41,322 nt of DNA from JAGOLU01 sp037138475 (GCA_037138475.1 JBAXII010000012.1:1-41322); one strand, 5' to 3'; counted from the stretch's first letter, positions 1-9,346 are shown. Made by a program: numbers and translations. The notes: generated from the sequence alone by a model not told the origin.

Positions 1-56
1 GACTCCTGCTGAAGCATTTATTAGTTATCGTTGCGATGGGAAGTAGAATACACCTC

Positions 57-176
57 ATCCCGTTGAATAACGGGATCCATTCATAGTTACAGTGTAAGGA
101 AGCCTGGATCCCGACGTGTCGGGATGGGGGTGTAGAGAAGTGTCACACATAGATCCCGGGTCAAGCCCGGGATGAC
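57..176. repeat. Cluster of three short palindromes
   Basis: The first 249 bases hold no convincing gene. They carry three perfect or near-perfect palindromes built on ATCCCG...CGGGAT (57-76, 108-125, and 152-176, the last ending GGGATGAC). They belong to the dispersed GTCATCC/GGATCC palindrome family seen throughout the window. Nothing else is visible in this stretch. Confidence 0.6.
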
Positions 177-249
177 AGACAGGATATGATACAGGCCTTG
201 CATGAATTGAGGGAATTTCGTATCATGCCATTTTCCACAAAACAAATCC

Positions 250-1596
250 TCACTTCTCTTCCCACTCACCCTTCTGTTTTCCAAGATACGGGAGAAGGTG
301 TAGATATTGATCGGGGTCAAACTGTATGAGGACAGAAGGACGTGCATGATCGAGATCAGTACGACTCCTTCCTTGCACACATCCTTTTGGATCACCAGTA
401 CAGATGAGATTTCCTACGACTTTCAACGTGCTTCCTGCTCCAGTATCTATCTGATCTGCGATCACCACACCCTGTATCTGTACGTCGCCCCGATGTGAGA
501 AGGTGACCTGTGAGCTCAGCACCAGGAGTGATTTGTTTCCTATGCTTGTATTGTAGGTAGTGCCACTGAGTACGAGTGGACCAAGATGAGCACCATTTTT
601 TACCAGCAACACGATTGATTTGCCAGTGCCTGTGATAGAAAAGGAGGATATGGCACCCGCAGTACTCGATTCCAGCACGTTCATCGTGTCAGTGGAGAGC
701 ACGAGCTTCCCTTTGTCAGGAGTCACGATCTGATAGGGCTTAGTGCGCAGGAGTGTCGAAGCAAGCTGATCGAGCGAGCCCGTGATGGCAGTCTGTTCAT
801 AGTCGTCTACCGTCCACCATGATTTTGATACTCTTCCCGTCTCTCCAACAGCCACATTGGCTACCACTCCCGCAGCTCCCCCGCTCATCCCCGACAGGTC
901 AGTATCAGTTTGATCAAATGAGTCGATGATAAAGGGCTGATCATTCATGAGCGATTTTCCAGTATGTACAAAACTCGCATCAATCAGCTTGATCCATGGA
1001 CCCACTGTAGTACAGTCATGTGTAACCGTAATGGGATACCCTACCACTGGATAAAATAAGTTTGCAGTCTGTGCAGGATCAGGAGATTGGGTACAGGGAG
1101 TGAGTGAGGTGGATGACACCTGTATCGGAGTATTACTTCCGACACAGGTATTTGCAGGTACTGGAAAATGACAGATGCATTTGGTAGCTCCATAACTATC
1201 GGTATGGAGAGAAACACCTTCATCATCAGTCAGTGTACACTCGGGGGTAGGGACACTCGGACACGAACTTCCTCCTGAGCTATATGACGGTGCACCCACC
1301 GTGAGACTCGATATGATAAATGGTTGTGCATCTGTCGCCAGTCTCTCTACGCCACCTGTATTTTGTGCAAACTGACAAGAAACATCAAAAGAAGAGAGGT
1401 ATGGGATCGGAGTTGGCGTGGGATTGCTTGGTTCTCCACCGCAGCGCACATGGTCATCTCTGCAGGGATCATATCTTCCCCAATCCCCATCACAGGGATA
1501 ACCGTTACCATTTTCATCAGTGCATGCAAATGCAGTATGAGGATGTGGGAACACGAACACGATAGTAAAAAAAAGCAATGTGAGAAAATATTTCAT
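250..1596 (-). CDS. Secreted surface protein, CPR-type, unknown function
   Basis: A 448-residue protein with a clear Sec signal peptide (MKYF then a hydrophobic stretch, cleavage likely after TAFA near residue 24). It is Cys-rich in the first half, with a short Thr/Pro linker near residues 58-64, so it is probably exported and disulfide-bonded or surface-exposed. The last third (IVLLVKNG..., then GVVIADQIDTGAGS..LKVVGNLI) resembles beta-strand-rich repeat segments I associate with large CPR surface proteins. The C-terminus has a P-x-x-x-I-x-F-x-P-x-x-Y pattern. I recognise no catalytic motif. It lies downstream of recG on the same strand (27 bp gap). The surface role is inference from the signal peptide and composition only. 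Confidence 0.75.
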   Translation of the reverse strand: MKYFLTLLFFTIVFVFPHPHTAFACTDENGNGYPCDGDWGRYDPCRDDHVRCGGEPSNPTPTPIPYLSSFDVSCQFAQNTGGVERLATDAQPFIISSLTVGAPSYSSGGSSCPSVPTPECTLTDDEGVSLHTDSYGATKCICHFPVPANTCVGSNTPIQVSSTSLTPCTQSPDPAQTANLFYPVVGYPITVTHDCTTVGPWIKLIDASFVHTGKSLMNDQPFIIDSFDQTDTDLSGMSGGAAGVVANVAVGETGRVSKSWWTVDDYEQTAITGSLDQLASTLLRTKPYQIVTPDKGKLVLSTDTMNVLESSTAGAISSFSITGTGKSIVLLVKNGAHLGPLVLSGTTYNTSIGNKSLLVLSSQVTFSHRGDVQIQGVVIADQIDTGAGSTLKVVGNLICTGDPKGCVQGRSRTDLDHARPSVLIQFDPDQYLHLLPYLGKQKGEWEEK

Positions 1597-1623
1597 ATAC
1601 CAAAATACATCATACAGCGCAGG

Positions 1624-3774
1624 CTAATCCTTTGCAATTGACCCAAATTGGATAGTAGCAAGCCTTGATTTGATCTCAGCGGTGAGTCCGCGCTCAAGTA
1701 GTTTTTCGGCTAGTTCCTTTGTGTGGGACACGAGCGCATAGTCAAAAAGGTTTGCGATTCGCAGACTTGAGGTGCCACTTTGTGCGGTGCCATAGATATC
1801 GCCAGGTCCCCGCTCGCGAAAGTCAAACTCAGCGAGCTCTTGACCATTTTGTGTCTTTGCAAAAAAGTTTAATCGCTCGGGGGTCGCTACGTACTCGCTG
1901 GTAAATAGTACACAGTGAGATTGTTTGTTACCTCGTCCCACTCTCCCCCGAAGTTGATGGAGTTGTGCCAGGCCAAACCGCTCGGCTCCCTCGATCAAGA
2001 TGATAGATGCATTGGGGATATCGATACCTACCTCGATGACGGTGGTGGAAACCAGTATGTCATAGAGATGATTTTTAAAATCACTCATAATCTGCTCCTT
2101 CTCGGCGGCTTTGAGTTTACCATGAACGACGGCAATACGAAGCTTTGGAAAAACGTCCTTTTGGAGGCGCGCGGCCTCTGCCACGGCCGCGCGCATAGAC
2201 ACAATCGTCTCCTTCCCTTCCTCTTGCTCCTCTTCGTCGATGCGCGGACAGATGACGAATGCTTGGCATTTGGTTTCAGTGATTTGTTTTTCAATCCAGC
2301 GATATGCACTCTCCCGCTTTTCCTCGGGCGCTGCATAAGTTTTGACGGTGAGTCTACCTACAGGTTTGTCAGTCAGTGTGGATATATCAAGATCCCCAAA
2401 GAGCGTAAGTGCGATCGTGCGAGGTATCGGTGTTGCGGTCATGGTGAGGAGATGTGAGTGCGCGCCACGCTCTTTGATCTTTGCGCGTTGAGACACCCCA
2501 AAGCGATGTTGCTCATCGATGATGACCAAACCAATATTTTTAAACTCACGCGCATCAGTAAGCAGTGCGTGAGTACCGATATAGATGGCGGGAGAGTTGG
2601 TAGTCGTTAGTCGTGAGGTGTCATAGTTCCCTTCGACTAAGCTCAGGGCAGACTGGCTCACCATGACGAGTGGGATTTTAGATGAAATGGAAGCAGCTTT
2701 TGATTTTGAAGATTTTTTATTTGAAGTACTTGTCACGAGTTCGATTTTTAGATTTGGGATTCCTGCCAGCAGCTTGGTAAAGGATACAAAGTGTTGATTT
2801 GCAAGTACCTCAGTCGGACACATGCAGAGCACGTCTGCTCCATTGAGGGTGCTAAGGAGACTTGCGAGGATTGCCACGATCGTTTTACCTGATCCTACAT
2901 CTCCCTGGAGGAATCTGTTCATAGGTCTCGCTTTCTGTAGATCCTCAGAGATTTGCTTCCATGCATGTTGTTGAGAGCTAGTGAGTGTAAAGGGTAGTTG
3001 TGATACAAATTTTTCGATGGATGTCTGAATCTGTGGGGTGAGATGTAAAGGCTTAGTGACTTTTTGTGCATCCCACTGCTTTTTCACGAGCGCATTGGAG
3101 AGATGGATGAGAAGTAGCTCATCAAACCCGACTCGCGTGCGCGCCTTCGTCGCTGCCTCCATGTCTTTTGGGCGATGCATAGTCATCACCGTCTCTGCAT
3201 AGGACATGAGCTGCTCAGCTCTCACTACGTCTGGTGGGAGCCACTCGGTGATCTCGCGTGGATCAATGGAGGGCAGAACTGCCGCGATTTTATCCCGAAG
3301 TAAGCGCGTAGTAAGCCCCTTTTTTTGTGGATATATGGGCACTATAGATCCCGTATGAGTCCCCGGACCAGTGTCTTTGATGATCTCATATTCATCTGGC
3401 TTCATGGTGATCTGTGTGCCTTTTTTCTCGATCTCACCAGCCACTGCGAGGGTCAGTCCAACTGCACACATGCGCACGATATAGGGCTGGTTAAACCAGG
3501 TGAGCTTGAGAGTCCCCGTCCCATCATCGATCATCACTGTTTGGATCGTGATCCGTCTGGCATATGCATTCTTTGCTGCAGTGATAGTGCCGCGTATCGT
3601 AGCGGTATCACCTGGTTGTACCTTGTCGAGTGTCGTAAAATTTGAGTAGTCTACGTATCTAGAGGGATAGTATTGTATGAGGTCGCCGATCGTCTGTATT
3701 CCCACACTCTGAAGACGCTTGGTAGTCGTCGAGTGAGTTTTGGGTAAAATACTGATGGAGTCGGTCAGATGCAT
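1624..3774 (-). CDS. recG: ATP-dependent DNA helicase RecG
   Basis: A 716-residue superfamily 2 helicase that remodels stalled forks and Holliday junctions. The order matches RecG: N-terminal wedge/OB domain (about residues 20-150), Walker A GDVGSGKT (about 291-298), motif II as DEQHRFG (about 420-426), motif III TATPIPRT, then the second RecA-like domain with VVHGKL, ATTVIEVG-like and QLRGRVGRG segments. Length is close to the usual ~690. Oddity: between the Walker A domain and GTHALL there is about 35 extra residues (about 352-397, rich in Ser/Lys/Thr). Its DNA contains a phased 7-bp repeat array and a palindromic repeat, so this insert appears repeat-derived and in frame. Start ATG at 3774. 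Confidence 0.95.
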   Translation of the reverse strand: MHLTDSISILPKTHSTTTKRLQSVGIQTIGDLIQYYPSRYVDYSNFTTLDKVQPGDTATIRGTITAAKNAYARRITIQTVMIDDGTGTLKLTWFNQPYIVRMCAVGLTLAVAGEIEKKGTQITMKPDEYEIIKDTGPGTHTGSIVPIYPQKKGLTTRLLRDKIAAVLPSIDPREITEWLPPDVVRAEQLMSYAETVMTMHRPKDMEAATKARTRVGFDELLLIHLSNALVKKQWDAQKVTKPLHLTPQIQTSIEKFVSQLPFTLTSSQQHAWKQISEDLQKARPMNRFLQGDVGSGKTIVAILASLLSTLNGADVLCMCPTEVLANQHFVSFTKLLAGIPNLKIELVTSTSNKKSSKSKAASISSKIPLVMVSQSALSLVEGNYDTSRLTTTNSPAIYIGTHALLTDAREFKNIGLVIIDEQHRFGVSQRAKIKERGAHSHLLTMTATPIPRTIALTLFGDLDISTLTDKPVGRLTVKTYAAPEEKRESAYRWIEKQITETKCQAFVICPRIDEEEQEEGKETIVSMRAAVAEAARLQKDVFPKLRIAVVHGKLKAAEKEQIMSDFKNHLYDILVSTTVIEVGIDIPNASIILIEGAERFGLAQLHQLRGRVGRGNKQSHCVLFTSEYVATPERLNFFAKTQNGQELAEFDFRERGPGDIYGTAQSGTSSLRIANLFDYALVSHTKELAEKLLERGLTAEIKSRLATIQFGSIAKD
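2595..2675. repeat. Repeat-derived insert inside recG
   Basis: In-phase heptads run from 2595: AGTTGGT, AGTCGTT, AGTCGTG, AGGTGTC, ATAGTTC. They are followed by a segment (about 2627-2675) containing CCCTTCGACTAAGCTCAGG and GGCTCACCATGACGAG, typical of dispersed bacterial palindromic repeats. The reading frame stays open and encodes residues about 367-394 of RecG, in a surface loop of the first helicase domain. Confidence 0.6.
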
Positions 3775-3803
3775 ACGCAGTGATTATACTCGCTCGTACG
3801 AAG

Positions 3804-3914
3804 TTAAAACTTTGCAAAGTAGGGCGCAAACGATGAAAGCAACATCATGAGCATCACCATAATGAGCACAAATTTCCATACGAGCTTGACCTTGTGGTGT
3901 TTGGATTTTGACAT
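3804..3914 (-). CDS. 36-residue basic single-TM peptide
   Basis: This small ORF reads MSKSKHHKVKLVWKF followed by a Met/Val/Leu-rich hydrophobic helix and FAPYFAKF. A Lys/His-rich N-terminus and one membrane span (about residues 12-30) suggest a small N-in membrane protein. The architecture resembles the tiny basic single-TM proteins grouped as DUF4044-like in Firmicutes, but I claim only architectural similarity. It lies between the recG start and the divergent penicillin-binding protein gene, and its start overlaps the putative promoter of that gene. Codons and composition look coding. Confidence 0.5.
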   Translation of the reverse strand: MSKSKHHKVKLVWKFVLIMVMLMMLLSSFAPYFAKF

Positions 3915-3930
3915 CAGACTATTGTATACT
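3901..3930 (+). promoter_or_regulatory. Putative promoter of the PBP gene
   Basis: A TATACT -10 (3925-3930) with a weak TTGGAT -35 (3901-3906) at 18 bp spacing lies 25 bp before the chosen ATG. A TTGACA at 3908-3913 is too close to serve with this -10. Confidence 0.3.
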
Positions 3931-3955
3931 AAACACGATTTTATTCAATATTCTT

Positions 3956-6364
3956 ATGTCACGATCAGGCTACCGTAGCAAACGCAATTTTACTCCCCTC
4001 AAGAAATACAAAAAAATACTTATCCGCATAGCACTGGGCCTCACCGCAGTCCTCGTACTATCTGGCATAGGGGGATTTTGGTATCTGACGCATGACTTGC
4101 CTGAGCCGGGCAAGCTCTCTGCAACTCGGGCAAACTCTACTATCATCTATGACAAAGACGGCGCCATCATTCATCAGCTCTCGGCCGACAAACAGCGCAT
4201 TTATGTACCCGCCGATGAGATACCTCTGACACTCAAACAGGCCACGATAGCTGTCGAAGACAAGGATTTTTATCGCCATGGTGGATTTGATCCACTTACG
4301 ATCATACGCATCCCTTACAATTATTTATTCCGTAGTGGGAGAGTGGTGGGAGGTTCCACGCTCACGCAACAACTCGTTAAGCAAACATATCTCGATTCAT
4401 CGCGCACGGCGACTCGCAAGATCCGTGAGCTCGTACTCGCGATCCGCATCGAGCAAAAGCTATCAAAGGATGAGATACTGGCTGAGTACCTGAATATCGC
4501 ACCTTATGGAGGGGTTCTCGAGGGCATCGGTGCAGCATCAAAAGGATATTTTGACAAAAAACCACAGGATTTGAATTTACTTGAGTCAGCGATATTAGCA
4601 GGCATGCCCCAGGCGCCGTCGCTCTACTCGCCCTACGTCGGGAAACCAAATGCGTGGAAAGCACGCACCAAAGATGTGCTTCGTCGCATGAATGAAGATG
4701 GATATATCACCAAGGAAGTATTTGAAAACTCCCTCAAGCAAGTTGACGCATTTACCTTTACGAGTGAAAAGGTTACCTTTGATGCGCCACACTTTGTATT
4801 TTATGTGCGTGATCTCGCCGAAAAAGAGCTCGGACCTGCTGCGATCAAGCAAGGAGTTCGTATCAAAACATCGCTCGATCTGGCACTCCAAAAAAAAGCT
4901 GAAAAGATAGTACACGACGAAGTGACTGATCTCAAAGACTATGCAGTAGGCAATGGAGCCGTGGTGGTGGCTGACACAAATACTGGCGAGATCAGAGCCA
5001 TGGTCGGAAGTTATGATTTTAATGATATGGAGTACGGTAAGTTTAATGTGGTCGCTGATGACTCAGCACTCAGACAACCTGGTTCCACACTCAAGCCACT
5101 CTTAGTCGCTGTAGCACTTGAAAAAAAGATCATAACCCCCTCGACAGTTTTTATCGATGCAAAGACCGCTTTTCCCGTGATAAATCAACAGGATTATTCG
5201 CCAGTCAGCTACGACGGTAAGTATCGTGGTCCGGTGCAGATACGTTTTGCGCTGGGAAACTCTTTGAATGTGCCCATGGTAAAGCTTATGGCGCGCCTCG
5301 GCTTGGAAAACTTTTTGACTCAGATGGAAAACTTTGGCATCATCAGTCTTGCTCCCACCCGACAAAATCTATCACGCCTGGGCCTTTCGGTGGCGCTTGG
5401 TGGTGGTGATGTGACTATGCTCGAGCTCACACAGGCTTATAGCGTGCTTGCACGTGGCGGCACAAAAGTCCCACTTTCCACGATCACCGAGATCTCTGAT
5501 GCGAGTGGTAAGGTACTATATCGTCGACCTGAGATAGAGGTGCAGCGTGTCATCTCGCCTGAGACTACCTTTCTCGTGAGTCATATACTGTCAGACAACA
5601 ATGCTCGTGTGGATGCATTTGGACCAAACTCACTGCTCAATATCGCAGGCAAAACAGTAGCGGTAAAGACTGGAACTACCAATGACAAGCGTGATAACTG
5701 GGCCGCAGGATATACAAATGGTGTCGTCATCGTCTCATGGGTAGGCAACAACGACAACTCTCCCATGAATCAAAAAATCGCTTCGGGCATCACCGGCGCT
5801 TCGCCTATATGGAATCAAGTCATGAAAGAAGCGTTGAAAACATACCCTGATGGCATTATGAAAAAGCCCGACAGCGTGGAGGCAAGTGAGGTGGATAGTC
5901 TCATGGGAGGCAAGGTCAAATCCGATGACAAAAAGCGCTCTGAGTACTTCCTCGCTGAGACAGCTCCCAAGGAGATTGCAAGCGCGTATCAACGCGTCAA
6001 AATATCCAAAAATCAATCTGACAAAAAAAGTAATGATCTCGAGAATTCTGCGGGTCAGTACGAGGAACGTGATTATATAGTCCTCAATGAGGACGATCCT
6101 GTCAGTACCGATGGCAAAAATCGCTGGCAGGAAGGGATCCAAAATTGGATCAACGACCAGAGTGACTCGATATATAAAGTCCCTCGAGAGACTTCAGACT
6201 ATAAACCTCAACCGACGAATACTCCCGCTCCGACTGCAGCTCCAACAAGTGTGCCTACTTCTACACCTGCAGCAACCGCTTCGCCAGTTCCAACTGCCGC
6301 ACTAACGTTAGCTCCGACCAGCACGCCGATTTCTCCTATTCTTCCTGATACTCCCAAGCCCTGA
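3956..6364 (+). CDS. Class A penicillin-binding protein (transglycosylase/transpeptidase)
   Basis: A bifunctional peptidoglycan synthase of PBP1a type, 802 residues. A basic cytosolic tail and one TM anchor (about 20-43) precede a GT51 glycosyltransferase domain with EDKDFYRHGG (101-110), GSTLTQQLVK (133-142) and EYLN (177-180). The transpeptidase domain has SxxK as STLK (377-380), SxN as SLN (436-438) and KTGTT (571-575), so all catalytic motifs are intact. The C-terminal ~50 residues are a Pro/Thr/Ala tail (PTNTPAPTAAPT...), probably spanning or binding the wall. I chose ATG 3956 (MSRSGYRSKRN) because upstream in-frame sequence overlaps the putative promoter and lacks a TM-like N-terminus. 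It polymerises and crosslinks the cell wall outside the membrane. Confidence 0.95.
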   Translation: MSRSGYRSKRNFTPLKKYKKILIRIALGLTAVLVLSGIGGFWYLTHDLPEPGKLSATRANSTIIYDKDGAIIHQLSADKQRIYVPADEIPLTLKQATIAVEDKDFYRHGGFDPLTIIRIPYNYLFRSGRVVGGSTLTQQLVKQTYLDSSRTATRKIRELVLAIRIEQKLSKDEILAEYLNIAPYGGVLEGIGAASKGYFDKKPQDLNLLESAILAGMPQAPSLYSPYVGKPNAWKARTKDVLRRMNEDGYITKEVFENSLKQVDAFTFTSEKVTFDAPHFVFYVRDLAEKELGPAAIKQGVRIKTSLDLALQKKAEKIVHDEVTDLKDYAVGNGAVVVADTNTGEIRAMVGSYDFNDMEYGKFNVVADDSALRQPGSTLKPLLVAVALEKKIITPSTVFIDAKTAFPVINQQDYSPVSYDGKYRGPVQIRFALGNSLNVPMVKLMARLGLENFLTQMENFGIISLAPTRQNLSRLGLSVALGGGDVTMLELTQAYSVLARGGTKVPLSTITEISDASGKVLYRRPEIEVQRVISPETTFLVSHILSDNNARVDAFGPNSLLNIAGKTVAVKTGTTNDKRDNWAAGYTNGVVIVSWVGNNDNSPMNQKIASGITGASPIWNQVMKEALKTYPDGIMKKPDSVEASEVDSLMGGKVKSDDKKRSEYFLAETAPKEIASAYQRVKISKNQSDKKSNDLENSAGQYEERDYIVLNEDDPVSTDGKNRWQEGIQNWINDQSDSIYKVPRETSDYKPQPTNTPAPTAAPTSVPTSTPAATASPVPTAALTLAPTSTPISPILPDTPKP

Positions 6365-6455
6365 TACCCAAATGTTGACGCATCAGTGACCATACGATGT
6401 TACAATGCATCGTCATAGTACTCGGTGCCAAAGGTACAAGTTAATTCATTCCATA

Positions 6456-6622
6456 GTCATTCCCGCGTACGCGGGAATCTAAAGGAGCCACACGATTTGT
6501 ATTCCATTGTATTCGTCAACGAATTCGATGACGGTTTTCACCAGGTCATTCTGAATGAAGTGAAGAATCTCACAATCTTAGCTTACGAGATCCTTCTCCC
6601 GCCACGGCGGGATCAGGATGAC
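6456..6622. repeat. Palindromic repeats in the 6365-6754 gap
   Basis: The 390-base gap after the PBP gene holds no credible gene. It contains GTCATTCCCGCG/CGCGGGAATC as a perfect hairpin (6456-6479). A longer unit starts GTCATTCTGAATGAAGTGAAG (6545) and ends GGCGGGATCAGGATGAC (6622). Both belong to the dispersed GTCATYC family. I see no terminator with a convincing U-tract. Confidence 0.6.
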
Positions 6623-6754
6623 TGACTTGACGAACACCGATTCTGTCACTGATATAATTGACTAGTACAGGGATGACACTGTTGTTACGAATTATGGGAA
6701 TTCCGTATTAGTGATAAAATTGGCTATTGGAACCAATGATTTGACTCATATACT

Positions 6755-8548
6755 ATGTGGCTCAGACGCATCATCATAGCCCTCTACGCCCTGCTCTTCA
6801 TCGCCGTCCCACTCCTTATGTCCACCTCGTCTTCCGAGATGTTTGAGTTTCCAAAGATGATGGCGATGTATTCGCTGGCCCTGCTCATCGCGAGTTTGTA
6901 TGTACTGGGGTTAGTGTTTGGGAGATGGACCTTTCACTCCAATCGTCTCACCTTTTATCTCGTGTTGTGGCTCGTTACGCAGACTGTTGTCACGGTATTT
7001 TCGATCGACTGGTATACCTCGGTATTTGGATATTATGGTCGATTTAACGGAGGGCTGCTCTCTACTGTCTCCTATGTGGTGCTTATCCTGGTTGGAGTGC
7101 AAGTGGTTGATGAACGAGCAAGGAAACTTCTGTGGCACATCTCGCTCACTACCGCAGTACTGGTATTTCTGTGGGGACTTCCGGGACGCATCGGCACCTT
7201 TGATATGTCCTGTCGTTTGTTTCGAGGTGATTGGAATATATCTTGCTGGACCAATGAGTTTCGCCCACAGGAACGCATGTTCTCTACACTCGGACAACCA
7301 AACTGGCTGGGTTTGTATTTTGCGATACATGCGATCGTTGCCGGATCACAAGTGGTTTTACACAACGTCACAAAACAATATAAGATCATAGCAGCCTTAC
7401 TCTCGGCTGTATTTGTATTTGGCGTGTGGTGTACTGGCTCCCGCTCTGCAGAGCTGGGAGTGTTAGCAGCCATGGCCACTCTCCTTGTCATGTATATATC
7501 TCGCCGTATCCCTCGAAATATAGGTGCAGCATTGATAGTTATTTGTTGTGTCATTGGCCTCTCTATAGGGAGTGGGTATGTGAAGCGACTGCGCGTCGTT
7601 GAAAAAGGAGCCATAACCCATTCGGGCACGATCCGGTTGATTGTGTGGGAAGGAGCATGGAAGCTCTTTGAAAAATATCCCCTACTCGGTACGGGACCAG
7701 AGACGTTTGCATTCGCCTATCCACTCACGCGTCCTGCTGATCACAACCTCACGACAGAAAAGGATTTTATCTACAACAAAGCCCACAACGAACTTCTTCA
7801 CATCCTCGCCACAAGTGGAGCTGTGGGATTTATTGGATATCTCGTACTACAGGGATTTGTGTTGTATCAGGCGGCTGCTCAAAAAAAATATGGAGTGGTA
7901 GGTGGCCTGATCGCCATGCACACTATCAATTTTTTTGGGTTTTCGACCAGCACTTCTCAGTTGCTGTGGGTGCTTTTGGTGATTGACACCTGTGCTACGT
8001 CACATTCTCCTCATGTACTTCACCACAGAGGTAGTCAGCTGAACCTAAAGACTGGGCTGGGAGCTATGGCTATCCTTGCAAGCGTGCTCTATGGGTTTTG
8101 GTATCTCAGTCTCTATATAGGTGCTGACTATGCGTACGGGCGTGGTATATCACTCTACCAATCAGGGGATGCGGCTCGGGCGACCCTCCAATTTGGTGAT
8201 GCATATGCACTGCGCCCGGAGCACCTCTATGCGAATCGGCTCGCCCTCGCCGCCGCACAGTCTGCGTATGCACTTTCCAAAGAGACATCAGATCAGAGCA
8301 CGGCCGAAGATGTAAACTATCTCTCTCGGGTAGCTATCTCGTATCAAAATCTAGCCGTGAGTAGCAGTCTCTCCAACCCCTACTACTGGCGCGACCGAGC
8401 AAAGATGTATGTGTTTTTGAGTGAGGTCAGTACCGATGAAGCAAAGCTCGCCAGCTATAAAAAATCAGTGACGACGTCCATATCACGCGCGAAAAAACTC
8501 GCGCCTACAGATACTACGCTGGATGACATAGAAGGACTACTAAAGTAA
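6755..8548 (+). CDS. O-antigen-ligase-family membrane protein with C-terminal helical repeats
   Basis: A 597-residue polytopic protein with about 10-12 hydrophobic segments through residue ~460, then a soluble ~130-residue C-terminus. The central region (GTGPETFAFAYPLTRPADHN...KAHNELLHILATSGAVGF) matches the Wzy_C/O-antigen ligase signature: a large external loop with conserved Arg/His, then HNxxL. The C-terminal part (AYGRGISLYQSGDAARATLQFGDAYALRPEHLYANRLALAAAQ) looks like TPR helices. Family members ligate or polymerise glycans, or glycosylate proteins such as pilins, outside the membrane. It lies next to the pilus locus, so pilin or surface glycan transfer is possible but is inference. Start ATG 6755. 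Confidence 0.8.
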   Translation: MWLRRIIIALYALLFIAVPLLMSTSSSEMFEFPKMMAMYSLALLIASLYVLGLVFGRWTFHSNRLTFYLVLWLVTQTVVTVFSIDWYTSVFGYYGRFNGGLLSTVSYVVLILVGVQVVDERARKLLWHISLTTAVLVFLWGLPGRIGTFDMSCRLFRGDWNISCWTNEFRPQERMFSTLGQPNWLGLYFAIHAIVAGSQVVLHNVTKQYKIIAALLSAVFVFGVWCTGSRSAELGVLAAMATLLVMYISRRIPRNIGAALIVICCVIGLSIGSGYVKRLRVVEKGAITHSGTIRLIVWEGAWKLFEKYPLLGTGPETFAFAYPLTRPADHNLTTEKDFIYNKAHNELLHILATSGAVGFIGYLVLQGFVLYQAAAQKKYGVVGGLIAMHTINFFGFSTSTSQLLWVLLVIDTCATSHSPHVLHHRGSQLNLKTGLGAMAILASVLYGFWYLSLYIGADYAYGRGISLYQSGDAARATLQFGDAYALRPEHLYANRLALAAAQSAYALSKETSDQSTAEDVNYLSRVAISYQNLAVSSSLSNPYYWRDRAKMYVFLSEVSTDEAKLASYKKSVTTSISRAKKLAPTDTTLDDIEGLLK

Positions 8549-8582
8549 CTCGCCTTACGCATATCACGCTCACGTCAACTAG

Positions 8583-8684
8583 TGTCATTGCGAGGATCCG
8601 TCATCGGGCGGAGACGAAGCAATCACACTCATGCATGAGATTGCCACGGCTCCCTCACAAAGACGAGAGAGCCTCGCAATGACA
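8583..8684. repeat. MITE-like repeat with 13-bp terminal inverted repeats
   Basis: A 102-bp unit begins TGTCATTGCGAGG and ends with its exact reverse complement, CCTCGCAATGACA. The interior has further self-complementary blocks (GAAGCAATCACAC / GAGATTGCCACGG). No ORF lies inside. It sits between the convergent 3' ends of the ligase and prepilin genes, a typical site for a passively mobile palindromic repeat. Confidence 0.75.
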
Positions 8685-8711
8685 TAAGTGCGGTGTGTGA
8701 AGCAAGAGGGG

Positions 8712-9299
8712 TTATTGAGCACAGTATACACACTCCGTTCGCAATGTGGTTAGTGCAGCTGCACAACCAGTTGGAGCTCCGTTGCCATCAGAAGCTGGTA
8801 CAGTGGGAGGGGCTGGCCAAGTGCCTGTCATGTTTGAACTAACAAGACCTGTTACAGTAAAGAGTCCTTGTTTTTGCAACTCGAGCTTAGATTGTGGTTT
8901 ATAACATATAGAGAGATATGTACCATTGACGGTGTCCACTACGGTTCCTACGCGTAAAGAGTCTAGATTAGATCCTGCTGCTTGTAAGAAATTTGGCTTG
9001 AGTTCTCCAGCAGATATCAGAGAGGTGATGTCAGTTTTGAGTTGTGCAGATGTAAGATATTGATAAGTGCCGACTCCTACAGCCGCAGCAAGATTTGTAG
9101 GATACGTATCCTTATTTGCATTATATCTCACATAGGCACCATGGAGCTCTACGGCGAGGTTTCGTTTTGCAGTATCACGGGCTTTGCTGATTTGCTCGAT
9201 GGGATCAAGCGCTGCGAGCAAGGCGACAGCTAACAGTGACAATATCGTGATGCCGATGATAAGCTCGATGAGGGTAAACGCGGGTGACTTATGATGCAT
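8712..9299 (-). CDS. Prepilin-type protein (type IV pilin-like)
   Basis: 195 residues from ATG 9299 (MHHKSP; the longer GTG start at 9308 adds only three residues). The N-terminus is a class III prepilin signal: a short basic leader, then AFTLIELIIGITILSLLAVALLAALDPIEQ, with conserved +5 Glu and a hydrophobic assembly helix. Cleavage would be just before the helix by a PilD-type peptidase, not found in this window. The C-terminal half has several Cys residues (CYKP, GCAAAL, ECVYCAQ) that may form pilin disulfide loops. It follows pilC on the same strand (47 bp gap) and could be the major or an accessory pilin of this locus. Confidence 0.85.
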   Translation of the reverse strand: MHHKSPAFTLIELIIGITILSLLAVALLAALDPIEQISKARDTAKRNLAVELHGAYVRYNANKDTYPTNLAAAVGVGTYQYLTSAQLKTDITSLISAGELKPNFLQAAGSNLDSLRVGTVVDTVNGTYLSICYKPQSKLELQKQGLFTVTGLVSSNMTGTWPAPPTVPASDGNGAPTGCAAALTTLRTECVYCAQ

Positions 9300-9346
9300 A
9301 TCTATCACTATACTAAATCTGCACGCTGCATGTCAACCGATGCTGA

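Noticed and set aside
3908..3955. Upstream TTG start for the penicillin-binding protein giving 16 more residues
   Set aside because: The extension overlaps a plausible -10/-35 region and does not resemble a PBP cytosolic tail; ATG 3956 gives a normal basic N-terminus.
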